From NCBI GenBank assembly GCA_964630795.1, contig CAZVWF010000015.1, positions 1 through 40,138 on the forward strand: a stretch of DNA of 40,138 nucleotides. Direction: 5' to 3'. Both the position numbers and the translations under genes were made by a program. Below, one piece after another: positions 31,779 to 39,415 of this stretch. Numbering within the stretch: the first letter of the stretch is position 1; the number at the start of each line of letters is the position of its first letter. The stretch is from SZUA-117 sp964630795 (GTDB lineage Bacteria; Pseudomonadota; Gammaproteobacteria; Steroidobacterales; Woeseiaceae). Below the pieces are notes generated by a model that saw nothing but the letters and a program-made list of their open reading frames with translations, had not been told where the DNA came from and ran no database searches.

Positions 31779-33230
31779 TTGACCACGCAGACCGACAACG
31801 CACTCGACACAGTCATGTCCCGGATGCTGGTGCCGGCCGGGTTGGACCAGAACCACCTGAGCAAGGCACTGGGCTCGCTGTACCGGCGTGATGTCGATGC
31901 GGCCGACCTGTATTTCCAGATCAGTCGCAGCGAATCCTGGACGGTGGAAGACGGCATCCTGAAAGACGGTAGTTTCAGCCATGACCAGGGTGTCGGCGTT
32001 CGTGCGGTTTGTGGTGACAAGACCGGTTTTGCGTATTCCGAAGAACTGTTGTTGCCGGCGCTGGAAGACGCCGCAATGGCGGCGCGGGCGATCTCCCGGC
32101 AGGGCCAGTCCAAAGCCGTGCAGGTTGCGACAGGCAACAGGGTGCCGGCGCTCTACCCGGCAACCGATCCCACCAGCAGCTTGTCGGACGACGAGAAAAA
32201 AGCGCTTGTCAGCCGGGTGGACGAGGAGACTCGCAAGCTTGATCACCGGGTCGAGCAGGTCATTGTGTCGTTGAGCAGCAACCAGGACCTGGTTCTCGTT
32301 GCGGCGGCGGACGGTACGCTGGCCGCCGATGTTCGACCACTGGTAAGGCTGAATGTAACCGTCATTCTCGAAGAAAACGGTCGTCGCGAGCAGGGGTACT
32401 GCGGCGGTGGCGCGCGTGCAGACCTGGATTACTTCCTGCAGGAAGATCGTGTGATGAGTTACGCGCGCGAAGCGGTTCGCCAGGGACTGGTATTGCTCGA
32501 GGCCAGCCCGGCGCCTGCGGGCGCGATGCCGGTCGTGCTTGGGGCGGGTTGGCCCGGCATCCTGTTGCATGAAGCGGTCGGTCACGGCCTGGAGGGCGAT
32601 TTCAATCGTAAGGGAACGTCGGCATTCACCGGCAAAGTCGGTCAGAAGGTGGCGAACGAGCTGTGCACGATCGTTGACGACGGCACATTGCCAAATCGCC
32701 GCGGCTCGCTGGCGGTCGATGACGAAGGAACGCCGGGTCAGTACAACGTCCTGGTGGAGAACGGCATATTACGTGGCTACATGCAGGATCGGATGAACGC
32801 GCGACTGATGGGCGTCAATCCGACGGGCAATGGCCGTCGCGAGTCTTTCGCGCATGTGCCGATGCCCCGCATGACCAACACCTACATGCTGGCAGGGCCG
32901 CATGATCCCGAAGAGATTATTGGCTCGGTCGAGAAAGGTCTCTATTCGCCGAATTTTGGTGGTGGCCAGGTGGACATCACGTCCGGAAAGTTCGTCTTCT
33001 CCGCCAATGAGGCCTACCTTATCGAGAAAGGCAAACTGACCACGCCCGTGAAGGGAGCGATGCTGATCGGCGATGGCCCCGAGGTGCTGGGACTGATTTC
33101 GATGGTCGGCAACGACCTCGAACTGGACCAGGGCGTTGGGACCTGCGGCAAGGACGGGCAGTCCGTGCCCGTCGGTGTCGGCCAGCCAACGCTCAAGATC
33201 GACGAACTCACGGTGGGCGGTACCGCCTGA
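31779..33230 (+). CDS. tldD: metalloprotease TldD
   Basis: This 483-residue zinc metalloprotease subunit, with PmbA (TldE), degrades unfolded peptides, trims microcin B17 precursor and destroys CcdA. The catalytic HExxxH motif is HEAVGHGLEGD with H264, E265 and H269. DGTLAADVRPLVRLNV, GYMQDRMNARLMG, RMTNTYML and the C-terminal VGQPTLKIDELTVGGTA are near-identical to E. coli TldD. The proposed start is TTG 31779, because ATG 31815 would leave only three residues before the conserved block; neither has a clear Shine-Dalgarno sequence. Its partner pmbA is encoded 3.5 kb downstream. The gene ends 63 bases before a truncated membrane-protein gene. Confidence 0.96.
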   Translation: MTTQTDNALDTVMSRMLVPAGLDQNHLSKALGSLYRRDVDAADLYFQISRSESWTVEDGILKDGSFSHDQGVGVRAVCGDKTGFAYSEELLLPALEDAAMAARAISRQGQSKAVQVATGNRVPALYPATDPTSSLSDDEKKALVSRVDEETRKLDHRVEQVIVSLSSNQDLVLVAAADGTLAADVRPLVRLNVTVILEENGRREQGYCGGGARADLDYFLQEDRVMSYAREAVRQGLVLLEASPAPAGAMPVVLGAGWPGILLHEAVGHGLEGDFNRKGTSAFTGKVGQKVANELCTIVDDGTLPNRRGSLAVDDEGTPGQYNVLVENGILRGYMQDRMNARLMGVNPTGNGRRESFAHVPMPRMTNTYMLAGPHDPEEIIGSVEKGLYSPNFGGGQVDITSGKFVFSANEAYLIEKGKLTTPVKGAMLIGDGPEVLGLISMVGNDLELDQGVGTCGKDGQSVPVGVGQPTLKIDELTVGGTA

Positions 33231-33293
33231 TTCACTGGACGCCGGCGTAGTGGCGTTGCAAAATCTTCGTGCTGACCGAGAGAGGTTTCCTCT

Positions 33294-33359
33294 ATGTGGG
33301 TGTCCAAACCAATCTACGAAAGCCTGCCCTTCTTTTACCTGGCCGCAGGCGTGATATTG
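33294..33359 (+). CDS. small membrane protein, truncated by the assembly gap
   Basis: Only 22 codons are visible, beginning MWVSKPIYESLPFFYL and becoming hydrophobic. A GAGAGG ribosome-binding site precedes ATG 33294. The pattern of a short polar start (MWVSKPxYE-LP-FYL) leading into a transmembrane helix is, from memory, that of small uncharacterised two-helix membrane proteins. The remainder lies in the 100-N gap. It is convergent with the ExeA-like gene, whose 3' end is also lost in the gap. The call as a real gene rests on the start signals and the pattern; no function is known. Confidence 0.6.
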
Positions 33360-33459
33360 NNNNNNNNNNNNNNNNNNNNNNNNNNNNNNNNNNNNNNNNN
33401 NNNNNNNNNNNNNNNNNNNNNNNNNNNNNNNNNNNNNNNNNNNNNNNNNNNNNNNNNNN
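33360..33459. other. assembly gap of 100 N
   Basis: One hundred undefined bases, a standard placeholder for a gap of unknown size. It removes the 3' ends of two convergent genes, so the real distance is probably larger than 100 bases. An FHA domain alone would need most of a further 80 codons. Confidence 0.97.
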
Positions 33460-34423
33460 GCGCGCGGCCAATAATGACGCGGCCCGCTTCGAACAGATAT
33501 TCGCCGGACGGTTCGCCATCGACGACTAGCTCGATTCGGGTCAGGTAGTTCTTTGATGGCGTCTCCGTGACCAGCCTGGGCAGCACCTCGTGTTCGCCAG
33601 TAGTATCTTCGTGCTCCTGCCAGTCCAGCTCTTCCGCCGTATTCTCGATTTCGACGGGGCCGATCTCGGTTTTCTCGTCGGCGAACGCGACGAGCAGCGC
33701 AGAGTCGCAGATCGTGTTGATCAGCCGTGGGATGCCGCCCGAATAACGGTAGATCAGCGGATAAGCGTCTTCCGTGAAAAGGCTGCCGTCTTCACGCCCT
33801 GCCACTTTCAATCGATGTTCGATGTACTCGCGCATATCGTTCTGGTCGAGCGCACCGAGGTGAAAGCGCAATCGAACGCGTTGCACGAGCTGTTTCAGCT
33901 TGGGTGATTCGAGCGTGTCACGAAGCTCGGGCTGGCCGGCCAGGATGATGCGCAGCACTTTTTCCTTGTTGGTTTCGATGCCCGACAACAGACGGACCTC
34001 TTCCAGTACTTTGGGTGCGAGGTTCTGCGCCTCATCGACAATCAGTATGACTTTCTTGCCTGCCGAGTACTGCTCGATCAGGAACATGTTGATCATGTCG
34101 AGCAATTCGACCTTCTTCTTGTCGAAGGGCTTGAAGCCGAACTCAGTCAGGATGGCCTGAAGAAATTGTGTGGCATTCAACTGTGTCTGCGACACGACGG
34201 CATAGACAACGTCATCATCGAGTTCGCCGAGCAAGGACTGCAACAAGGTCGTTTTTCCTGAACCAATTTCGCCGGTAATAACGACGAAGCCGTCCGACAG
34301 CCAGATCGTAGACTCCATATACGCCTTCGCACGGGAGTGTTGCTTGCTCCAGTACACGAAGTCCGGGTCCGGCGATAAGCCGAACGGTGGTTTGTCGAAT
34401 TTGAAGTGCTCCAGATAGGACAT
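33460..34423 (-). CDS. ExeA-type AAA ATPase with a C-terminal FHA domain (3' truncated)
   Basis: 321 residues are visible. The N-terminus MSYLEHFKFDKPPFGLSPDP is typical of ExeA/GspA-family ATPases. Walker A is GEIGSGKTT (residues 51-59), Walker B VILIVDEAQNL (D130, E131), and sensor-like LRIILAGQPELRD follows. A winged-helix region (YRYSGGIPRLINTICDSALL) ends near residue 250. After an acidic linker (about 255-290) the sequence RIELVVDGEPSGEYLFEAGRVIIGR, at about 296-320, is the opening of an FHA phosphothreonine-binding domain, cut by the gap. No peptidoglycan-binding or membrane segment is visible. ExeA relatives act in secretin assembly or in exopolysaccharide and MSHA loci, but none of those genes is here. 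The fusion suggests control by Ser/Thr phosphorylation. Confidence 0.88.
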
Positions 34424-34511
34424 GCCGGAATCTGCTTTTTGGTCAGGCGTGTAAGTGTACCCGGATTATGTATCATGCGGCCAACCCAAAGTGGGATGTC
34501 CGTCAGATTTT

Positions 34512-35603
34512 TTACGAAGGATTCAGGGATTTAGCCAGTTTTTCAAGAATCTTGTCACGTTCGTGAGGGTCATTGGCGACGACCGTGACGTGGCCGAGCT
34601 TTCGGCCTGGTCGCGGCGCTTTGCCGTAGTCGTGCATTACACAGGGCGGTGTTTCGAAGGGGGCGCGATCTTCCGGCAGGGTGCCGATCAGGTTGAGCAT
34701 GCCGGCCGGCGCCGGTGAATCGGTCGGGCCGGGCGACATATCGAGGATGGCGCGCAAATGATTTTCGAACTGGCTGGTTTCTGCGCCCTCAATCGTCCAG
34801 TGACCCGAATTGTGCACACGAGGCGCAAACTCATTGGCGAGTAATGTGTCGTCTTTAACGAACAATTCCAGTGCGAGCACGCCCACGTAGTCGAGCTCGC
34901 GCATCAGACGTTCGAGGAATTGAGTAGCGGTTGCCTGCAATGTTTCATGCTCGGCAGGGGCCCGGGAAATAAGCAGGATGCCATCCTGATGTTCATTACG
35001 CGACAACGGGTAGTGTGCGATTTCACCGCTCACGCTTCTTGCACCTATTGCGGATACTTCAAAGTCGAAGGGCACCCACTGCTCGGCAACAAGGTCGGTT
35101 CCTCCCAGTTCGGCGACGGCTGACTCGACCTCAGATCTTTCCCGAACGATTCGTTGCCCTTTTCCGTCGTAACCCAGGCGTCGCGTTTTCAATACGATGG
35201 GCAGCCCGAGCGCATCGCACGCGGCATGCAATTCTGCGGCGGAGTCGATCGCGCGAAAGCCGGGAACGGGAATACCGAGTTTTTCGAACAGGGTTTTCTC
35301 CGATAATCGATCCTGCGCGACTTCCAGCGCCTGTGGCGGCGGGTAGACCTTCGTACCCTCGGGCAGGTTACGGACGGCTTCGACCGGGACGTTTTCGAAT
35401 TCGTAGGTAATTACGTCGACGTCGGCCGCCAGCTTGTTCAGGCCATCCTCACTGTCGAATGCAAACCTGAGCACCGGGCCTGCAGATGCAGCGGGCGGAT
35501 TGTCTGACGGATCGAGAAACACGCATTCGAGACCGAGCGTTTGTCCTGCGTAACCCAGCATCTGGCCGAGCTGCCCGGCACCGATAATCCCGACCCTGGT
35601 CAT
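34512..35603 (-). CDS. purK: N5-carboxyaminoimidazole ribonucleotide synthase
   Basis: This 363-residue ATP-grasp enzyme converts AIR, ATP and bicarbonate to N5-CAIR in purine synthesis. It begins MTRVGIIGAGQLGQMLGYAG, the PurK dinucleotide-like loop. YEFENVP, QDRLSEKTLFEKLGIPVP, LKTRRLGYDGKGQR and the metal-binding ELFVKDDTLLANEFAPRVHNSGHWT span (key residues E and N of NEFAPR) are standard. It starts three bases after purE on the same strand, and the two enzymes act in sequence. The ExeA-like gene follows 88 bases later. Confidence 0.97.
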   Translation of the reverse strand: MTRVGIIGAGQLGQMLGYAGQTLGLECVFLDPSDNPPAASAGPVLRFAFDSEDGLNKLAADVDVITYEFENVPVEAVRNLPEGTKVYPPPQALEVAQDRLSEKTLFEKLGIPVPGFRAIDSAAELHAACDALGLPIVLKTRRLGYDGKGQRIVRERSEVESAVAELGGTDLVAEQWVPFDFEVSAIGARSVSGEIAHYPLSRNEHQDGILLISRAPAEHETLQATATQFLERLMRELDYVGVLALELFVKDDTLLANEFAPRVHNSGHWTIEGAETSQFENHLRAILDMSPGPTDSPAPAGMLNLIGTLPEDRAPFETPPCVMHDYGKAPRPGRKLGHVTVVANDPHERDKILEKLAKSLNPS

Positions 35604-35606
35604 GCG

Positions 35607-36095
35607 TTAGTTCCTGGGATTGGGACTGCCAAGAACGGTGTCGGTCTGGTTGCGGCGAAATGCATCGAGCGCCGCGGCGACATCTTCGTCCGTGGTTGCG
35701 AGAACAGCGGCGGCAAGCAGCGCTGCATTGATGGCCCCGGCGCGCCCGATTGCCATGCAACCCACCGGAACCCCACCGGGCATCTGCACGATCGACAGTA
35801 ATGAGTCCATGCCCTTCAGTGCCTTGGACTCCACCGGGACTCCTAAGACCGGCAGTCGTGTTTTGGAGGCCGCCATGCCCGGAAGATGGGCAGCGCCACC
35901 GGCACCGGCAATGATGGCCTTCAGGCCGCGATCGACCGCGGAGCCCGCATATTCGAACAGGAGATCCGGCGTGCGGTGCGCAGACACGACCTTCACCTCG
36001 TAGGCGACGCCCAGCGCGTCGAGAGTCTCACAGGCATGGCGCATCGTGTCCCAGTCGGACTTCGATCCCATGATGATGCCAATTTGTGCGTCCAT
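35607..36095 (-). CDS. purE: N5-CAIR mutase
   Basis: This 162-residue class I PurE moves the carboxyl group of N5-CAIR from N5 to C4, giving CAIR. GIIMGSKSDWDTM, VVSAHRTPD, GAGGAAHLPGM and LPVLGVPVESKALKGMDSLLSIVQMPGGVPV contain the substrate-binding site. I chose ATG 36095 (MDAQIGIIMGSKSD), preceded by AGGTCAG, over an upstream ATG at 36131 that adds 12 unrelated residues. It sits 38 bases after yjgA and three bases before purK, forming a minus-strand operon. Confidence 0.97.
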   Translation of the reverse strand: MDAQIGIIMGSKSDWDTMRHACETLDALGVAYEVKVVSAHRTPDLLFEYAGSAVDRGLKAIIAGAGGAAHLPGMAASKTRLPVLGVPVESKALKGMDSLLSIVQMPGGVPVGCMAIGRAGAINAALLAAAVLATTDEDVAAALDAFRRNQTDTVLGSPNPRN

Positions 36096-36133
36096 CTGAC
36101 CTCGGTGAGAAGATGCCGGAAAAGCTGACAATT

Positions 36134-36640
36134 CTATATTGAGTCGGCCTCCTTCTGCACCTTCCGTTCAATATCATCGTACACATGGCGAAAGATCTGC
36201 CGCGCAGCAGTCTTGCGGGATTTGTCGCTACCGGCCCTGCGGTGCGCTCGCAATGACTCGTCCACGGAGGTTTCTTCGTGTCCCAGGAACTGCAGGTAGT
36301 CGGCCAGCGCGCCATCACCCTCGTCTAACAACCGGCTTCGCCAGCGCTCTGCGTCATGAAATATTCGCCTCGCGACCCGGTCGTCCCGCTGCAGCGCATC
36401 CAGCGTCCGCCTGATGGGCTCGGGGTCCGCCTTCCGCATGAGCTTGCCGATGAGTTGCTTCTGACGCCGCAGCGCGCCATGTGCCTTGATGGAACGTGCA
36501 CTGACAACGGCGTCGCGCAGTCGATCGTCCAGCCCAATGCCTTCGAGCTGCTCGTCTGTGAGTTCGATAAGCTGTTCGCCGAGTTCTTGTAAGGCGTGAA
36601 AGGCTTTCTTTTGAGCAGTTTTGCTGGGCTTTGAATTCAA
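36134..36640 (-). CDS. yjgA: ribosome-associated protein YjgA (DarP)
   Basis: This 168-residue, highly charged helical protein is of the YjgA/DarP family, which binds immature 50S subunits and promotes their late assembly. KTAQKKAFHALQELGEQLIEL at the N-terminus, DDRLRDAVVSARSIKAHGALRRQKQLIGKLMR and the C-terminal RQIFRHVYDDIER are typical. It is divergent from pmbA across 65 bases, the same neighbour it has in E. coli, and it heads the yjgA-purE-purK run on the minus strand. Confidence 0.95.
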   Translation of the reverse strand: MNSKPSKTAQKKAFHALQELGEQLIELTDEQLEGIGLDDRLRDAVVSARSIKAHGALRRQKQLIGKLMRKADPEPIRRTLDALQRDDRVARRIFHDAERWRSRLLDEGDGALADYLQFLGHEETSVDESLRAHRRAGSDKSRKTAARQIFRHVYDDIERKVQKEADSI

Positions 36641-36705
36641 AACGGGGTGGGTTACTGTGCTCGCCGATGTTGGCAGAACGACAAGAATAGCAGGACGCGC
36701 CCCGT

Positions 36706-38037
36706 ATGAATGCAGAGCCCGACCAGCAGGTGCTCAAGGATATTGTCAGTACGGTCCTCGAATTAGCCGCGGACAATAACGTCGATCAGGCGGAAGTTGC
36801 GACCAGTCACGATATCGGGTTGTCCGCGACGGCACGTCTCGGTGAGGTGGAAAGCCTCGAGTACACCAACGATCGGGGTGTCTGGATCACGGTGTACCAG
36901 GATCAGAAAAAGGGGAGTGCCAGCACATCGGATTTCAGCCCGTCCGCACTCAGGGAAGCCGTGCAAAAGGCCTGCTCGTTTGCGAAGTACACGGCGGCGG
37001 ACAGCTGTTCCGGCCTCGCCGATCAGGAACTGCTGGCAGTTGATCCGCCGGACCTCGACCTTTCGCATGAATGGCCACTCGAGTCGGCGGAGGCGATTCG
37101 TATCGCGATCGAATGTGAGGATGCAGCGCGGGGCTTTGACAAGCGCATTACCAATTCCGAGGGCGCGACCATCGGGACGAGCGCCGGCGCCCGCGCCTAC
37201 GGCAACTCGCATGGCTTTCTTGCGGCTTATCCGAAGACCAGTCACAGCCTGAGCTGCGTGGTCGTTGGTGAACACGATGGCGGCATGGAACGCGACTACT
37301 GGTATACCGCAGCCCGCGATGCCGGAAATCTCGATCGTCCCGCTGACGTTGGTGAGAAGGCTGCGCAACGAACGGTGGACCGGCTAGGCGGCCGCAAGAT
37401 CGAAACCGTTAACGCGCCGGTCATTTATGCGCCGGAAATGGCGCGAGGCTTCGTTGGTCATTCCATTCGTGCTGCGAGTGGCGGCGCGCAGTATCGGCGA
37501 TCGTCATTCCTGCTGGATGCTGCGGGCGAAGCTATCTTTCCCGACTTCTTTCAGATCGAGGAACGTCCGCACATTCCCGGTGGTATGGCGAGTGCCCCCT
37601 ACGACGCAGAAGGCGTTCGTACAGTCGATCGGGACCTGGTCGTCGACGGGGTGCTGCAGGGATACCTGCTGAGTTCCTACTCGGCTCGCAAGCTTGACCT
37701 CCAGACTACGGGCAATGCGGGAGGAGCACACAATCTGCTGATCCCCGGCAATGCGGACGGCATGAAAAGCATGATGAAGGAGATGGGCACGGGCCTCGTG
37801 GTACATGAACTCATTGGCCAGGGCGTTAATGCGGTCACTGGAGACTATTCGCGTGGTGCTGTCGGCTTCTGGGTCGAAAATGGCGAAATCGTCCACCCGG
37901 TGCACGAGGTGACCATTGCCGGCAATTTGAAGTCGCTGTACCAGCGCATTGTTGTTGTCGGAAAAGATCAGGACCTTCGCAGCGGCATCCGCTGCGGGTC
38001 CATCCTGGTCAGTGAAATGAAGATTGCCGGCGCCTGA
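36706..38037 (+). CDS. pmbA: metalloprotease-related subunit PmbA (TldE)
   Basis: This 443-residue partner of TldD forms the TldD/E heterodimer, supplying substrate contacts while TldD holds the zinc. It lacks an HExxxH motif, as expected for PmbA. Recognisable segments are DIGLSATARLGEVESLEYTNDRG, GMERDYWYTAARD, TGNAGGAHNLLI and the C-terminal VHELIGQGVNAVTGDYSRGAVGFWVENGEI span (key motif GDYSRGA). No signal peptide is seen. It is divergent from yjgA and convergent with the YihY-family gene, seven bases away. With tldD it completes the protease. Confidence 0.96.
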   Translation: MNAEPDQQVLKDIVSTVLELAADNNVDQAEVATSHDIGLSATARLGEVESLEYTNDRGVWITVYQDQKKGSASTSDFSPSALREAVQKACSFAKYTAADSCSGLADQELLAVDPPDLDLSHEWPLESAEAIRIAIECEDAARGFDKRITNSEGATIGTSAGARAYGNSHGFLAAYPKTSHSLSCVVVGEHDGGMERDYWYTAARDAGNLDRPADVGEKAAQRTVDRLGGRKIETVNAPVIYAPEMARGFVGHSIRAASGGAQYRRSSFLLDAAGEAIFPDFFQIEERPHIPGGMASAPYDAEGVRTVDRDLVVDGVLQGYLLSSYSARKLDLQTTGNAGGAHNLLIPGNADGMKSMMKEMGTGLVVHELIGQGVNAVTGDYSRGAVGFWVENGEIVHPVHEVTIAGNLKSLYQRIVVVGKDQDLRSGIRCGSILVSEMKIAGA

Positions 38038-38044
38038 CGCGCGG

Positions 38045-39403
38045 CTATTCCGCTTCCCGTTCCGTGTCGTCCAGAAGGTCGGCCAGCGTTCGGTCTGCGA
38101 TTACGCCGGAGATGGCATCGTCGAGCGAATCACCCAGCGCATCGATCGCACCGGACCAACGTGGATCCCGGTGTGACCCGGTTTCTCCCTCGACGCGCAC
38201 GACATCGAGAATGTCCGCCAGCCCGATACGGGACATCTCCCGACCAGGAACCAGGTCTTCGTTTTCCGTAGTCTGCAGCAGGCCTGCGTGTTCCAGCGAG
38301 GCGATGACTGGCGCCAGCGCGATGGTTGGGATCCGCATCTGATCGCTGATCATGCCCGGCGTTATCTTTTCTTCCGCTTCCCTGAAAGTCCGGCCGACGA
38401 AGAGCATCACATTCAGCGCAATGCGCTCGCGCATTGCGTTCGACAGGCGTGGCTCCTGACGCCCGGTGCGCATGAAAGCGGGTCTCTGATGATAAAAGGC
38501 GAGTTGTGCACCGATCAGCAGGATCAACCAGTTCAGGTACAGCCAGAAAAGCGTCGTAATCGCGACCGCGAAGCCTGCGTAAATCTGCAGGGTCCGAGAT
38601 GCGTAGAGAATGAAGTTGGTAAAGATGGCGCCGACGGTGGCCCACATGAACCCGCCGGCTATGCCGCCAACAACGGCCGATTTCAAGTTTACGCGGGTAT
38701 TCGGCATGAACACATACAGGAATGTAAATACACCGGAAATCAGCAGGTAGGGAACCAGCTTGCCGGCGATGACGAACAGGGGGCCGAGCGCTTTATTGGT
38801 CAGGACCCACTGGACAACGGCGTTGCTTTGAATGGTGGTCAGCATGCCGATTGCCGCTACCATCAGGAGCGGTCCGACCAGGAGAACGACCAGGTACTCG
38901 GTGAAGCGTCGGGAGAAGCTTCGCGCCCTCGAGACGTACCAGGTGTAGTTAAAGCTCTCTTCGATTTTCTGAACGGTGCTGATGGCCGTCCAGATGAAGA
39001 ATGCGAGACCCGCGCCGCCCAGTACAGAACCCCGCACATTGTCGACCAGCGTGAGTAGGGTGTCGGCGATGCGTTCGCCTTGTTCGCCCAGCTGCGAAAC
39101 CAGGGCTTCCTTGAGGTAGGGCTCGAGCTCGTTGAAAACACCAAAGCCCTTCAAAATCGCAAAACTGAATGCGAGCAATGGCACGACGGATAGCAGCGTC
39201 GTGTACACGAGGCTCATGGCCCGCATCGTGAGCTGCCCGGAGAAAAAATCGCGCACCATCGCGTAAAGGAAACGCAGGACGACAGCGAGGATCCGGCCGG
39301 GAACGCCAGCGTTGGTCAGCCGGTTACCCCAGATGAGGCGTTGTATCGTGTCGTTCAGGTTAGCGATCAATGGGACTTCACCCCGCCGGAACCGATCACT
39401 CAT
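38045..39403 (-). CDS. YihY/BrkB-family inner-membrane protein
   Basis: This 452-residue protein has about six transmembrane helices in its first 310 residues, including TMRAMSLVYTTLLSVVPLLAFSFA (about 59-82), FIWTAISTVQKIEESFN (about 136-152) and FTLFY-like helices up to LNWLILLIGAQLAFYHQ. These are hallmarks of the YihY family, once mislabelled ribonuclease BN. A soluble C-terminal part (about 320-452) looks like a winged helix (PGMISDQMRIPTIALAPVIASLEHAGLL) followed by an acidic tail. The family's function is unsettled. It begins 12 bases after purC on the minus strand, so it is probably cotranscribed with it. The C-terminal extension is longer than in E. coli YihY (290). Confidence 0.92.
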   Translation of the reverse strand: MSDRFRRGEVPLIANLNDTIQRLIWGNRLTNAGVPGRILAVVLRFLYAMVRDFFSGQLTMRAMSLVYTTLLSVVPLLAFSFAILKGFGVFNELEPYLKEALVSQLGEQGERIADTLLTLVDNVRGSVLGGAGLAFFIWTAISTVQKIEESFNYTWYVSRARSFSRRFTEYLVVLLVGPLLMVAAIGMLTTIQSNAVVQWVLTNKALGPLFVIAGKLVPYLLISGVFTFLYVFMPNTRVNLKSAVVGGIAGGFMWATVGAIFTNFILYASRTLQIYAGFAVAITTLFWLYLNWLILLIGAQLAFYHQRPAFMRTGRQEPRLSNAMRERIALNVMLFVGRTFREAEEKITPGMISDQMRIPTIALAPVIASLEHAGLLQTTENEDLVPGREMSRIGLADILDVVRVEGETGSHRDPRWSGAIDALGDSLDDAISGVIADRTLADLLDDTEREAE

Positions 39404-39415
39404 TGTACACGTGGC

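Noticed and set aside
31701..32585. A 294-codon minus-strand open frame opposite tldD
   Set aside because: TldD is nearly identical to its family across this span, so the antisense frame is a by-product.
33269..33548. Open frames running through the 100-N gap that join the small membrane gene to sequence beyond 33460
   Set aside because: Reading frames across undefined bases are artefacts; the plus-strand gene and the minus-strand ATPase both end inside the gap.
38288..39058. A 256-codon plus-strand open frame opposite the YihY-family gene
   Set aside because: Composition is rich in Gln, Asp and Arg without domains, and the opposite strand has clear transmembrane helices of a known family.
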